A stretch of DNA of 64,000 nt, taken from the NCBI GenBank assembly GCA_936936565.1, contig CAKZIX010000120.1, positions 34,596 through 98,595 on the forward strand, read 5' to 3'. Positions 39,879 to 48,484 of this stretch are shown piece by piece. The stretch's first letter is position 1; each line of letters opens with the position of its first letter. Source of the DNA: an uncultured Nocardiaceae bacterium. GTDB lineage: Bacteria > Actinomycetota > Actinomycetes > Mycobacteriales > Mycobacteriaceae. The notes under the pieces are model-generated. The model made no database searches, was not told the origin of the DNA, and was given only the letters and a program-made list of their open reading frames with translations. Made by a program: the position numbers and the translations under genes.

Positions 39879-41462
39879 GTGCTCGTTGAAGAGGTCGCTC
39901 GACGACGCACCTTCGCCGTCATCTCGCATCCCGACGCGGGTAAGTCCACGCTCACCGAGGCGCTTGCGCTGCACGCGCGGATGATCTCCGAGGCCGGCGC
40001 CATCCACGGCAAGGCGGGGCGCAAGTCCACCGTCTCGGACTGGATGGAGATGGAGAAGGCGCGCGGCATCTCGGTGAGTTCGACTGCGCTGCAGTTCAAT
40101 TACCACGACCACGTGATCAACCTGGTGGACACCCCCGGTCACTCGGACTTCTCCGAGGACACCTACCGGGTGCTCACCGCGGTCGATGCCGCGGTCATGC
40201 TGATCGACGCCGCCAAGGGCCTGGAGCCGCAGACGCTGAAGCTGTTTCAGGTGTGCCGCCACCGCGGCATCCCGGTCATCACGGTGATCAACAAGTGGGA
40301 CCGTCCGGGCCGCACGCCGCTGGAACTGCTCGACGAGATCGCCGACCGGATCGGGCTGACGGCGACGCCGGTGTTCTGGCCGGTCGGCATCGCGGGCGAC
40401 TTTCGCGGGCTGCTGCGGCGCGGCGCCGACGGTGCGCCCGTCGAGTACATCCGGTTCACCCGAACCGCGGGCGGCGCGACGATTGCGCCCGAGGAAATCC
40501 TGCCCGCCGAGGCGGCGGCGGCTCGCGAGGGCGATGCCTGGGAAACCGCGGTCGAGGAGAGCGAATTGCTGTCGGCGGCCGGGCAGGACCACGACCAGGA
40601 ACTGTTCCTCGCCGGCCAGACCTCGCCGGTGATCTTCGCGTCCGCAATGCTGAATTTCGGTGTGAGCCAACTACTTCAGACACTGCTCGAGCTGGCACCG
40701 CCGCCCCGGGGGCGCGCCGACGTCGCCGGCGAGGTCCGCGAACCGGACGCGCCGTTCAGCGCCGTGGTGTTCAAGGTGCAAGCCGGTATGGACACCGCGC
40801 ACCGCGACCGGCTGGCGTTCATGCGCATCGTGTCCGGCGAGTTCGAGCGCGGCATGGTGGTCACCCATGCGCAGACCAACCGCCCGTTTGCCACCAAGTA
40901 CGCGCTGACCGTCTTCGGCCGCGACCGCAACACCGTCGACACCGCCTACCCAGGCGACATCGTCGGCCTCGTCAACGCCACCGCACTCGCACCCGGGCAC
41001 ACGCTGTACGTCGACAAAAAGGTGGAGTTCCCGCCGATCCCGTCGTTCGCGCCGGAAATCTTCCGCGCCGTGCGCACCGACACCGCCAGCAAGTACAAGC
41101 AGTTCCGCAAGGCGATCGACCAGCTGGACTCCGAGGGCGTCATCCAGGTGCTGCGCAACGACATTCGCGGCGACGCCTCGCCCGTCATGGCCGCCGTCGG
41201 GCCGATGCAGTTCGAGGTGGTCGACGCCCGCATGAAGGCCGAATTCAACGTGGAGCCGCGCTGGGAACAGCTCGGTTACTCGCTGGCCCGGCGCACCGAC
41301 GCCGAATCCGAGGTCGAGCTCAATCGCCAGCGCGGCGTCGAGGTTTTCACCCGCACCGACGGGGTGAAGCTCGCCCTCGTCAGCGACAAGTGGCGGCTGC
41401 AGTACATCCAGAAGGAACTGCCCACACTCACGCTGGAGCCGCTGGTGGCCACGGCGGACTGA
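39879..41462 (+). CDS. prfC: Peptide chain release factor 3
   Basis: Protein of 527 aa. Translational GTPase with G1 SHPDAGKSTLTEALAL, switch I region, G3 DTPGHSDF, G4 NKWD, and the RF3-specific C-terminal domains (VGPMQFEVVDARMKAEFNVE, WEQLGYSLARR). It recycles RF1/RF2 after termination. GTG 39879 follows AAAGGA; an upstream frame from 39771 crosses the repeats and promoter and is rejected. It converges with the MerR-type gene 8 bases later. Confidence 0.95.
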   Translation: MLVEEVARRRTFAVISHPDAGKSTLTEALALHARMISEAGAIHGKAGRKSTVSDWMEMEKARGISVSSTALQFNYHDHVINLVDTPGHSDFSEDTYRVLTAVDAAVMLIDAAKGLEPQTLKLFQVCRHRGIPVITVINKWDRPGRTPLELLDEIADRIGLTATPVFWPVGIAGDFRGLLRRGADGAPVEYIRFTRTAGGATIAPEEILPAEAAAAREGDAWETAVEESELLSAAGQDHDQELFLAGQTSPVIFASAMLNFGVSQLLQTLLELAPPPRGRADVAGEVREPDAPFSAVVFKVQAGMDTAHRDRLAFMRIVSGEFERGMVVTHAQTNRPFATKYALTVFGRDRNTVDTAYPGDIVGLVNATALAPGHTLYVDKKVEFPPIPSFAPEIFRAVRTDTASKYKQFRKAIDQLDSEGVIQVLRNDIRGDASPVMAAVGPMQFEVVDARMKAEFNVEPRWEQLGYSLARRTDAESEVELNRQRGVEVFTRTDGVKLALVSDKWRLQYIQKELPTLTLEPLVATAD

Positions 41463-41470
41463 CCTGCAGC

Positions 41471-42352
41471 TCACCCCAGCAGCCGCTGCAGCCCGTCGTC
41501 GAGGTCGTCGATCGTCAGTACCGCGTCGGGTAGTTCACCGCGACGCCATCCGGGGCCGGCGGCGAACACGGTCGTCGAGGTGGCCAGGGCCGCCGCGAGC
41601 GCCCCGCGGTCGGCGGTCTCGACAGCGTGCGACCACAGCACGACCGCCGTCGGCCGGGTGCGGCGCAGCGCATCTGCGAGCGCCGTGGCGGGCACGTCCG
41701 GGCCGAGCATGAACACCGCCGCGCCGTGTTCGGCAAGAGCGGCGCGCAGGGCCTCCAGCGGCAAGGCGTGGAACTCGTGCGGGGTGCAGGCGAGCACCGC
41801 GGAGATCCGGTCGCCCTCGGTGCCGGTGGTGGCCACCCCGCGCAGGCCGGCCGCGACCGCCCAGGACAGCGCGTGCTCGACGTCCACACAGCCGCCGTCG
41901 GACTCCTGCCGGTCCTCGATCGCCCGAAAGGCCGGACGGCACAGGCTGTTCCAGGTGCCGACGACGCCGTGGCGCCGGACGCTGTCACCGACGAGTGCGA
42001 CGAGTGCGCTGGTGTCGAGCCGGTCGGCGGCAGCGACGATCGCCTGCAGCGCGCGGCGCGGCGGGCGGGACCGCGTGGGTTGCGGGTGGGTGGGCCGCAC
42101 CGCGTCGGCTGCGCTTGCGGCGCTGGCGCCGCCGCGGATCAGCGCGACCATGCGCTCGAGCACCGCGATGTCGGACTCGGTATAGAGCCGGTGCCGGCCA
42201 CGCCGATGTGCGCGCGGACCTATGCCGTAGCGCTGCGCCCAACTGCGCAGGGTCGGCGTGGGCACGCCGAGCCGCTCCGCCACGGCACCGACCGGATAGC
42301 CGGGCGCCGCGTCGTCGTCGGGTGAGTGCACAGTGTCGATGTGCCCTATCAT
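41471..42352 (-). CDS. MerR-family regulator with CarH/LitR-like C-terminal domain
   Basis: Protein of 293 aa. N-terminal MerR winged helix (YPVGAVAERLGVPTPTLRSW, then RHRLYTESDIAVLERM). The C-terminal part resembles the cobalamin-binding module of CarH: a helical bundle with VDVEHALSW (E-H pair) and a Rossmann segment (LACTPHEFHALPLEALRAAL, VFMLGPDVPATALADALR). The canonical upper-helix Trp and the DxHxxG loop are not perfectly kept, so B12 binding is uncertain. It overlaps the phytoene synthase gene (ATGA), whose promoter carries a tandem 11-bp repeat. Inferred role: light- or B12-responsive repressor of carotenoid synthesis. Confidence 0.8.
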   Translation of the reverse strand: MIGHIDTVHSPDDDAAPGYPVGAVAERLGVPTPTLRSWAQRYGIGPRAHRRGRHRLYTESDIAVLERMVALIRGGASAASAADAVRPTHPQPTRSRPPRRALQAIVAAADRLDTSALVALVGDSVRRHGVVGTWNSLCRPAFRAIEDRQESDGGCVDVEHALSWAVAAGLRGVATTGTEGDRISAVLACTPHEFHALPLEALRAALAEHGAAVFMLGPDVPATALADALRRTRPTAVVLWSHAVETADRGALAAALATSTTVFAAGPGWRRGELPDAVLTIDDLDDGLQRLLG

Positions 42353-43218
42353 CGCCGATTCAACGCACGGACAGTTGCACCCCGGGCGAGCGCGCCTACC
42401 TTCTGCGCCCCGGTGAGCCGCACCCGGTGCACCTTCACCACGTCCACGGGTGTGCGATCGAGCCGGGCCAGCAGCGCCCGGTACAGATCTGCGGCGGCGT
42501 GCACGCCCGGGCGCACGTCTTCGGGCAGCTGCTCGATGGCTGCCACACCGGCCTCGAAATCCGTTGCGGCGTCGGCAATCAGCTCCCGGAACCGCGGCTG
42601 CGACAGGTGCGGCACGTCGGCGCGCGGGAGGTAGCAGCGGCCCAGCCGGTGGTAGTCGTCGGCCAGGTCGCGCAGGAAGTTGACCTTCTGCAGCGCCGCA
42701 CCCAGCGCGCGCGCACCGGGTGCGAGTTCGGCATACCGTTCGGGCTCCACACCGTGCAGGAAGATCCGCAGGCACATCAGCCCGACCACCTCGGCGGAAC
42801 CATAGATGTAGGCGGCGATGCTGGACTCGTCGTGCACGGCGACGGTCAGGTCGGTGCGCATCGAGGCGAAGAACGGATCGATCAGCGCATCGTCGATCGC
42901 GCACCGCGTTGCGACGTCGGCGAACGCATGCACCACGGGGTTGGGGCTGAACCCGCGCGCCATCGCACGTGCCACGTCCGCACGCAGCTCGTCCAGCGCG
43001 CGGGCAGGCGTTGCGGTGACCCCGCCGTCGACAACCTCGTCCGCGACCCGTACCAGCGCATAGACCGACACCACGTCGGCGCGGACTCGGCGTGGCAGCA
43101 ACCGGCACGCGACCCGGAACGAGGTCGAGTACCGGCGCAACACCGCCGCGGCCGCCGCCTGGGAGGCCGCGGCGTACCGCGCTGCCTCGGAGTCGACCGA
43201 TGCGCTGCTCGTGCTCAC
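42349..43218 (-). CDS. Phytoene/squalene synthase family prenyltransferase
   Basis: Protein of 289 aa from GTG 43218. It has STSFRVACRLLP near the N-terminus, both Asp-rich motifs (VRVADEVVD and VNFLRDLADDYHRLGRCYLP) and YIYGSAEVVGLMCL between them. The family condenses two prenyl diphosphates head to head; phytoene synthase (CrtB type) is the likely activity given the CarH-like regulator, but no crtI or crtE is in the window, so the pathway partners must be elsewhere. First gene of a two-gene operon with the regulator. Confidence 0.85.
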   Translation of the reverse strand: MSTSSASVDSEAARYAAASQAAAAAVLRRYSTSFRVACRLLPRRVRADVVSVYALVRVADEVVDGGVTATPARALDELRADVARAMARGFSPNPVVHAFADVATRCAIDDALIDPFFASMRTDLTVAVHDESSIAAYIYGSAEVVGLMCLRIFLHGVEPERYAELAPGARALGAALQKVNFLRDLADDYHRLGRCYLPRADVPHLSQPRFRELIADAATDFEAGVAAIEQLPEDVRPGVHAAADLYRALLARLDRTPVDVVKVHRVRLTGAQKVGALARGATVRALNRR

Positions 43219-43243
43219 GGGGGTCCGTCCTGTCGAAGGCCTG

Positions 43244-43265
43244 ATGCATCGATTATGCATCGATT
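43244..43265. promoter_or_regulatory. Tandem 11-bp operator ATGCATCGATT x2 in the crtB-like/methyltransferase intergenic region
   Basis: Two perfect, directly adjoining copies (43244-43254 and 43255-43265). On the minus strand CATAAT (43257-43252) overlaps them and would serve as -10 for the phytoene synthase gene, 27 bases from its start. CarH proteins are known to bind 11-bp direct repeats, which fits the regulator encoded in this operon. Also 44 bp upstream of the divergent methyltransferase. Confidence 0.65.
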
Positions 43266-43308
43266 TTCCCGGTGGTGCACAGCGGTGCGTCCTGGTAGGG
43301 ATGAAGCG

Positions 43309-44046
43309 ATGAAAGTCGACTACAACCAGACGCAGCACCAGGGCTACAACCAGGGCCGGTCGATCCGCCCGGAGGCCCTCGCCGGATGGATGACGGCGTT
43401 CCGGTCGCATGCCCCGCATGCGCGGGCCTGGCTGGATCTCGGTTGCGGCACGGGGCGCTTCACGGCCGCGCTGGCCGACGAATTCGGCGGGCCGGTCTAC
43501 GGTGTCGAGCCCGCTGCCGCCATGCGCTCACAAGCGCCCATCCATCCCGGCGTCGTGTACCTCGACGGTGCCGCGGAAGCGATTCCGCTGGCAGACGACG
43601 CGGTCGATGCGGTGCTGTGCTTCCTGTCGTTCCACCACTTCCGGGACCGCGCTGCTGCCGCCGCCGAGCTGCACCGGGTGCTCCGGCCGAACGGACGCCT
43701 GCTGATCCGCAGCATGTTCTGCGACCGCATGCCGGACCTGATCTGGCACACGTACTTCCCGAAGGCACGCGCAGCCGAGCTCGACTTCTTCCCGTCCGTT
43801 GCCGAGACTCGGGCCGCACTGCCGCAATTCGAGACCCTCGCCCTCGACGTGGTGCCCGAACCGCAGGCACGCTCGCTGGCGGAAAGACTCGAGCGTTTGC
43901 GCCATCGCGCCACCTCGGCCTTCGAGTACCTGAGCGAAGCCGAGATCCAAGCGGGCTTCGCCGCCCTCGAGCGCGACGCCGCCGCCGAAACGAACCCGCA
44001 GACCGAGATCGTGCCGTGCGACCTGCTGGTGCTGCGCCCGCGCTGA
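43309..44046 (+). CDS. Class I SAM-dependent methyltransferase
   Basis: Protein of 245 aa. SAM motif I WLDLGCGTGRFTAAL, acidic motif II YGVEPA, motif at GAAEAIPLADDAVDAVLCF, and FRDRAAAAAELHRVLRPNGRLL as in UbiE/Methyltransf_11 proteins. ATG 43309 has AGGG upstream. Divergent from the phytoene synthase operon and sharing its operator region, so co-regulation is possible. The substrate is unknown. Confidence 0.85.
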   Translation: MKVDYNQTQHQGYNQGRSIRPEALAGWMTAFRSHAPHARAWLDLGCGTGRFTAALADEFGGPVYGVEPAAAMRSQAPIHPGVVYLDGAAEAIPLADDAVDAVLCFLSFHHFRDRAAAAAELHRVLRPNGRLLIRSMFCDRMPDLIWHTYFPKARAAELDFFPSVAETRAALPQFETLALDVVPEPQARSLAERLERLRHRATSAFEYLSEAEIQAGFAALERDAAAETNPQTEIVPCDLLVLRPR

Positions 44047-44062
44047 CGGCCTGGACCGTCAG
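44043..44062. terminator. Short hairpin between convergent genes
   Basis: CTGACGG / CCGTCAG stem with loop CCTGGA, spanning the methyltransferase stop and the end of the opposing PNPOx-like gene. It has only 7 bp and no T tract. Confidence 0.35.
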
Positions 44063-44760
44063 GGCCAGAGGACGGCGAGGTCCCAGCGCTGAGCACTGCG
44101 GGTGAACAGCCAACGCTGGTGACGCGCACCGGGATTCGCTTGCCAGAACTCCACCTCGGTGGCGCGCAGGCGCCAGGTCCCCCAGTCCGGCGGGACCACA
44201 TTCGGGTCGGCAGCGGCGACCGCGGCGGCATAGTCGTCGGGATCGTCGAGCACCGCGCTCTGCCGGCTCCCGGCAGCCACCCGGCGCGCCGTCTCCGAAC
44301 GATCGAGGAAATCCGTTGCCGCGGAATCGGAATCCAGCGCGACCGGACCGCGCACGCGCACCTGACGACCGTGCACCGCCCAGTAGAACGTCAGCGCCGC
44401 CGACGGGAACTCTTGCAGCTGAACAGCTTTCGGCGAGCGGCCGGGGCCGGAGAACCACCAGGACCCGGTGCCGACGTCGCGCACGGTGACGACCCGAGCG
44501 TCTGCGGCGACGCTACCGCCCGGCCCGGCAAGGTCGGCGACCTGAGAGGCACCGCCGTCGATCGCGTGGGCGTCAACCGGCCGGGGCCGCACGCGGACTG
44601 TCGACAGCACGCACACCTGCGGATCCGGGGCCCCGGCCGCGACGGCCGCCGCGAGCCAGCGCAGGAACACCTCGTCGGGCACCGAATCCGCGTGCGGCAG
44701 GTCCGCATCCGGCACCTCGGGCGTGCCGAACGGCAGGCTGCGCAACCAGGCGCGGGTCAC
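44059..44760 (-). CDS. Pyridoxamine 5'-phosphate oxidase-like flavoprotein
   Basis: Protein of 233 aa. Split-barrel FMN-binding family: VVTVRDVGTGSWWFSGPGRSP, ALTFYWAVHGRQVRVRGP, and the C-terminal VPPDWGTWRLRATEVEFWQ with HQRWLFTRS, matching the PdxH C-terminal domain. Members oxidise pyridoxamine phosphate or, as PhzG, late phenazine intermediates. GTG start overlaps the SnoaL-like stop (GTGA). A dedicated secondary-metabolite role cannot be shown. Confidence 0.8.
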   Translation of the reverse strand: MTRAWLRSLPFGTPEVPDADLPHADSVPDEVFLRWLAAAVAAGAPDPQVCVLSTVRVRPRPVDAHAIDGGASQVADLAGPGGSVAADARVVTVRDVGTGSWWFSGPGRSPKAVQLQEFPSAALTFYWAVHGRQVRVRGPVALDSDSAATDFLDRSETARRVAAGSRQSAVLDDPDDYAAAVAAADPNVVPPDWGTWRLRATEVEFWQANPGARHQRWLFTRSAQRWDLAVLWP

Positions 44761-45242
44761 GTCGCCGACGGCATCGGCGGGGTGCCCGGCACCCCCCAGC
44801 GCGAGCTGGTGAGCTGGAAGCTCGGCACATCGGTGAGCGAGACGACCGCCTCGTAGGTGCGCGTGTAGCCGGTGTGCGCGATCCGCCACTTCCCGTCGTC
44901 GCACAGCACGTAGCGATCCTCGTAGAACGCCGCGCCCCGCAACACCTTCCGGTGCTCGGGAATCAGCACGGTATCGGCCAGGTACCAGACGCCGGTCGCC
45001 TGGTCCCCGTCGACGTCGATCTCGGGATGGTCGCACCGATGCTCGGTGATGACATGCATGCCGAGGCTGTTGCGCATGAACGTCACGAACGCCTCCCGAG
45101 ACTCGAACTGCAGCGCCTCACCGTAGGTGGAGGTGGCCTCCGGAATCAGCGTGTCGACGAACTCGTCCCAGTCTTTAGTGTCCAGCGCGCGCAGGTAGCG
45201 ATACTTGAGTCGGCAAATGGACGCGATCGCTTCCAGATCCAT
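44757..45242 (-). CDS. SnoaL-like (NTF2-fold) protein
   Basis: Protein of 161 aa from ATG 45242 (GTG 45248 possible). N-terminal helices LKYRYLRALDTKDWDEF, then TEHRCDHPEIDVDGDQATGVWYLAD and KWRIAHTGYTRTYE are typical of SnoaL_4 proteins, which act as cyclases, isomerases or dehydratases on small molecules. Translationally coupled to the flavoprotein gene, so the pair probably works on one substrate; which one is unknown. Confidence 0.8.
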   Translation of the reverse strand: MDLEAIASICRLKYRYLRALDTKDWDEFVDTLIPEATSTYGEALQFESREAFVTFMRNSLGMHVITEHRCDHPEIDVDGDQATGVWYLADTVLIPEHRKVLRGAAFYEDRYVLCDDGKWRIAHTGYTRTYEAVVSLTDVPSFQLTSSRWGVPGTPPMPSAT

Positions 45243-45307
45243 GGCCACAGCGTCTCATTTCGCGGCCACCCGGGTTGCCTGTTTGGGTGTGCCGCACCGA
45301 AAGCCAC

Positions 45308-46159
45308 CTACAGCGAACCGTCCATGGTGAACGCGAGCTCGCAGAAGTCGTGCCCAAAATCGGTCAACCGCATGCTCTTTCGGACGATCTTGGGAACCCG
45401 CCCGGCCTTCTTCAGCGCCGCCTCGACGTGCGGCTGCACCTCGAGCACCATGTAGCGCGACAGCTCCGTCGGATCGTCCGAAATCGACACCAGCCCAAGC
45501 CGCTTCAAGTTCGTCAGATAGGCGGCGGCGCGATCGAGATGCCGGCAGCCCGCGTATTCCGCGACCGAGGACAGGTCTCCGGACACCAGCTCCGAGCCGA
45601 TGCCCAGCGGGCGATTGGTGCGAATGTCGACCACCGGCTGCGGGCCCGACAGCGCCAGGAAGCGCAGCATGCGGGCTTCGTCGGGGGCGATCTCGCTGAC
45701 GATCGTGTTGTAGGCCGGATGCACGTCGTCGGCGACGTACACGTCGGCGGACATCGCCAGCAACGCATCGCCGCGGCGCCGGATGTCGGCGGCCGACGGC
45801 ATCGGCAACGCGGCCTGCACGTCCCCCTGGCCGGCCGCACCGCTGGGCACGTAGCTGACGATCTCGCGCACGGAGCCCTCGGTGACGCCCAGGGCGCTGC
45901 GGGCCAAGTTGCGCAGCCCGGCGCTGACGTTGTCGGCCAGCTCGGCCGAGGACTCGCTGTCCACCGCGGCCTGCACGATCTGCCGGCCGGCTTCCACGCC
46001 GGCGCCCACCGCCCACTGGCCACCGCGGATCGCGGTGCCGGCGGCGATCCCCGCGAAGCGGAACGCGCCCCGAATCAGCTTCGCCTCGTTGCTGATCTGG
46101 CGCGGCGCCAGCTCTTGGGAAGCTACCGAATCGTCGCTGCGCGCAATCTCTTTCGTCAC
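45308..46159 (-). CDS. Abi-alpha (DUF4393)-like protein, copy A
   Basis: Protein of 283 aa. Amphipathic N-terminal half (GAFRFAGIAAGTAIRGGQWAVG, EIVSYVPSG) and a conserved C-terminal domain with HPAYNTIVSEIAPDEARML, GPQPVVDIRTNRPLG, YLTNLKRLGLVSI and a DFCELAFTMDG end. It is a paralogue of the protein at 56837-57760. I recall this domain as DUF4393, later renamed Abi_alpha for a proposed link to phage abortive infection. GTG 46159 follows the DUF445 stop after one base, so the two proteins are made together. No membrane helix is certain. Confidence 0.7.
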   Translation of the reverse strand: MTKEIARSDDSVASQELAPRQISNEAKLIRGAFRFAGIAAGTAIRGGQWAVGAGVEAGRQIVQAAVDSESSAELADNVSAGLRNLARSALGVTEGSVREIVSYVPSGAAGQGDVQAALPMPSAADIRRRGDALLAMSADVYVADDVHPAYNTIVSEIAPDEARMLRFLALSGPQPVVDIRTNRPLGIGSELVSGDLSSVAEYAGCRHLDRAAAYLTNLKRLGLVSISDDPTELSRYMVLEVQPHVEAALKKAGRVPKIVRKSMRLTDFGHDFCELAFTMDGSL

Positions 46160-46160
46160 G

Positions 46161-47447
46161 TCATACTCCGAAGATCGCCAGGTGTACAAAGCCGCCGACA
46201 ATACCCAACACCGCACCGTGCACGAAAAGCAACCATTCGTCCTGCTTGGTGGCCGAACGCAGCAGGTCGACGAAGTCTTCGAGACTCAGTTTGCTCATCT
46301 GAGCGGCGACGAAGTTGCGAATCCGGATCGATTGTGACGCGGCGAAATCGGCGTCCGACATCGCCCCCGTCGCCAGGGTGAGCGCCACCGGGGCCAGCGT
46401 CGAGCCGAGGTTCTCGTACTCGCGGCCACCCATCGCCGTCTTGACGGCGAGTTTGGCGCGACCCACCGCGGTGTCGACCGCTTCCTTCATGACCGTTTCC
46501 AGCATCTGCCGGGTCCGGTCCGAACGCGGGCCGCGCAGCAACTCGGCGGCCATGTTGTCGGTGGTGATGACGTCGTTGGCGATGATGTTGGCGAAGCCTT
46601 CGATGATCTCCTGGCGACGCTTGAGGAGCAGGCCTTGGCGCCACGGCACCCACCAGGTGGGACGCAGCGGCGAGTAGATCATTTCCAGGCCGATGTAGTT
46701 GACGACATAGCCGATGATCACACCGCCGAGCGGCAGCACCCACCAATACGGCAAAAAGTGCAGCACGCCGACGAGCAGGAAGCCCATCGGGAAGCCGAAA
46801 TAGAAGCCGAAGTTGATCATGAACCGCAGCTCTTTGGCGCCCATGTCCTTGAAGATGCTGTTGAGCAGGCGCGGGTGTTCGGTCAGGTGCCGGATCGCCA
46901 TCAGCTTCGGATCGACGAGATCCTCGATGTGGTCGCCGAGCGTGGCCGTGATCCGGTTCGCGTTGGCGGGCAGCGCCGCCTCGACGCGCCGGTACACCAA
47001 CTCTTGAGCGAAGCTGGGCAGGTTGTACCACAGGCGCGGGTTCTCGCGGATCATCACGCGGCGCACCAGTTCCGGGATCTCGGGCGCGGCCACCTTCACC
47101 AGATGTTCGGCGATGGCGTCGGGATCGAGCTCGCGGTAGAAGTCTTTGACGCTGCCCAGCTTGGTGAGGCTCTTGTCGACAGCGATGCTGGCCATCTTCT
47201 CGGCCCGCGAGGGCACCATGCCCTGCCAGCCGAAGCGGTAGCCCGGACCGAAGATGGGCAGCACCTGCACGCGGCGCGGAAAGTACGGGTACACGAACGC
47301 CAGCCCGGGCAGCCGGAAGCCGTAGAACCGCAGCGGCTCGAACAGCATCAGCACGCCGGTCCAGTTGGTGATGTAGCCGATCACACCCGTGAACAACGGA
47401 ATCGTGATCAGCTCCATGAGCAGTTTGTTATCCACGGCGTTTCCCAC
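46161..47447 (-). CDS. DUF445 membrane protein, copy A
   Basis: Protein of 428 aa. N-terminal membrane hairpin (LITIPLFTGVIGYITNWTGV), long helical middle rich in charged residues, central membrane hairpin (FYFGFPMGFLLVGVLHFLPY and WVLPLGGVIIGYVVNYIG) and a C-terminal membrane anchor WLLFVHGAVLGIVGG. Function of DUF445/YheB proteins is unknown. Closest to the third copy (58480-59781). Start: GTG 47447 or 47435; GGGAGG lies at the former. Operon with the Abi-alpha-like gene. Confidence 0.8.
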   Translation of the reverse strand: MGNAVDNKLLMELITIPLFTGVIGYITNWTGVLMLFEPLRFYGFRLPGLAFVYPYFPRRVQVLPIFGPGYRFGWQGMVPSRAEKMASIAVDKSLTKLGSVKDFYRELDPDAIAEHLVKVAAPEIPELVRRVMIRENPRLWYNLPSFAQELVYRRVEAALPANANRITATLGDHIEDLVDPKLMAIRHLTEHPRLLNSIFKDMGAKELRFMINFGFYFGFPMGFLLVGVLHFLPYWWVLPLGGVIIGYVVNYIGLEMIYSPLRPTWWVPWRQGLLLKRRQEIIEGFANIIANDVITTDNMAAELLRGPRSDRTRQMLETVMKEAVDTAVGRAKLAVKTAMGGREYENLGSTLAPVALTLATGAMSDADFAASQSIRIRNFVAAQMSKLSLEDFVDLLRSATKQDEWLLFVHGAVLGIVGGFVHLAIFGV

Positions 47448-47633
47448 CTCCCAACCCTTCCGGCGGGGTGCAGATTACCTTGGACAGTGGCGCTCGGCAC
47501 AACTCGCGAAATATCTGTAACTGCCCTGCTAGTACTGATAATCGACGGACCGAATCGGCGCGGTGATACGGTTGCCACGCGGTGTCCTGGGTGATGAACT
47601 GCGGCTTTGCGCAGTTAAAATTGATCAATCAAC

Positions 47634-47656
47634 TAGAATGTCGAACGCGCGTTCGA
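47634..47656 (+). promoter_or_regulatory. Promoter and palindromic operator of the universal stress protein gene
   Basis: TAGAAT (47634-47639) as -10, followed directly by the perfect 16-bp palindrome TCGAACGCGCGTTCGA (47641-47656) covering the expected transcription start, the position of a repressor site. An AT-rich tract with TTGATCAA (47621-47628) lies just upstream. Confidence 0.5.
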
Positions 47657-47680
47657 TGACATTTCCCACACGGAGGACCG

Positions 47681-48481
47681 GTGACCGACACCTATCCCGC
47701 GGTGCTCGTCGCCGCCGACGGGTCTCCCGGGGGCCGCGCCGCCGCAGCTGCGGCCACCTACGTCGCCGCCCGCCTCGGCGTGCCCCTCACCATCGTCACG
47801 GCCTGGGACGGCTCGGTGTCGGCAACCGGCACCCTCGACTACCAATGGGCCCGCGAGATCGCCGAGGCGGCCGAGACAACCGCGCGCGCCTCCGGGGTCG
47901 CCGACGTCACGCTGGAGTTGCCGCCGGGCACCCCTGGCGACACGCTCGTCGAGTTCACCCACGAGTTTCCGGACCATCTGCTGGTGATCGGATCCGGCGG
48001 CCTCGACCGTGCCACCGATCGCCTGATGGGCAGCGTGTCCAACCAGGTCTCGCACAACAGTGCCGCCGACGTCTTGTTCGTCGAACCCGCCCGGCCCGCG
48101 CCCTGGCAGACGTTCGGGCTGGCCACCGACGGCTCGAGTACCTCGCGCATCGCGGTGGGCCGCGGCGCCGCCCTGGCCGTCGCCTGCGGCGGCGCGGTGC
48201 ACCTGGTCACCGTCGCCAAGGACGAGGCCGAGGGCGCCCGCCTGATGACACCCGCGCTGGCCGAGCTCGAACATCACCAGCCGGAGCTGCCCATCACCCG
48301 CGACGTCGTCACCGGGCTGCTGCCGGCACGCGCGCTGGCCGAGGTGGGCAACAACTACGACATGCTGATCATCGGCAACCGCGGCATGAGCGGTCCCGCC
48401 CGCCTGCTCGGATCCACGGCCAACAAGGTGACCCACCGAGTGGCCACCAACCTGTTGCTGGTGAACACGACCCGCGACTGA
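47681..48481 (+). CDS. Universal stress protein, two UspA domains (1)
   Basis: Protein of 266 aa with two Usp domains: VLVAADGSPGGRAAA opens the first and FGLATDGSSTSRIAV the second; the second ends in the ATP-binding G-x2-G-x9-G-S/T form (IIGNRGMSGPARLLGSTANKVTH). The first domain's loop reads IGSGGLDRATDRLMGSVSNQVSH. Tandem Usp proteins are cytosolic stress or dormancy factors in mycolata. GTG start with GGAGG. Paralogue of 54430-55212. Divergent from the DUF445 gene. Confidence 0.92.
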   Translation: MTDTYPAVLVAADGSPGGRAAAAAATYVAARLGVPLTIVTAWDGSVSATGTLDYQWAREIAEAAETTARASGVADVTLELPPGTPGDTLVEFTHEFPDHLLVIGSGGLDRATDRLMGSVSNQVSHNSAADVLFVEPARPAPWQTFGLATDGSSTSRIAVGRGAALAVACGGAVHLVTVAKDEAEGARLMTPALAELEHHQPELPITRDVVTGLLPARALAEVGNNYDMLIIGNRGMSGPARLLGSTANKVTHRVATNLLLVNTTRD

Positions 48482-48484
48482 GCC

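Noticed and set aside
41995..44046. 683-codon frame ending as a methyltransferase
   Set aside because: The N-terminal 438 codons are antisense to the phytoene synthase and MerR-type genes; the real start is ATG 43309.
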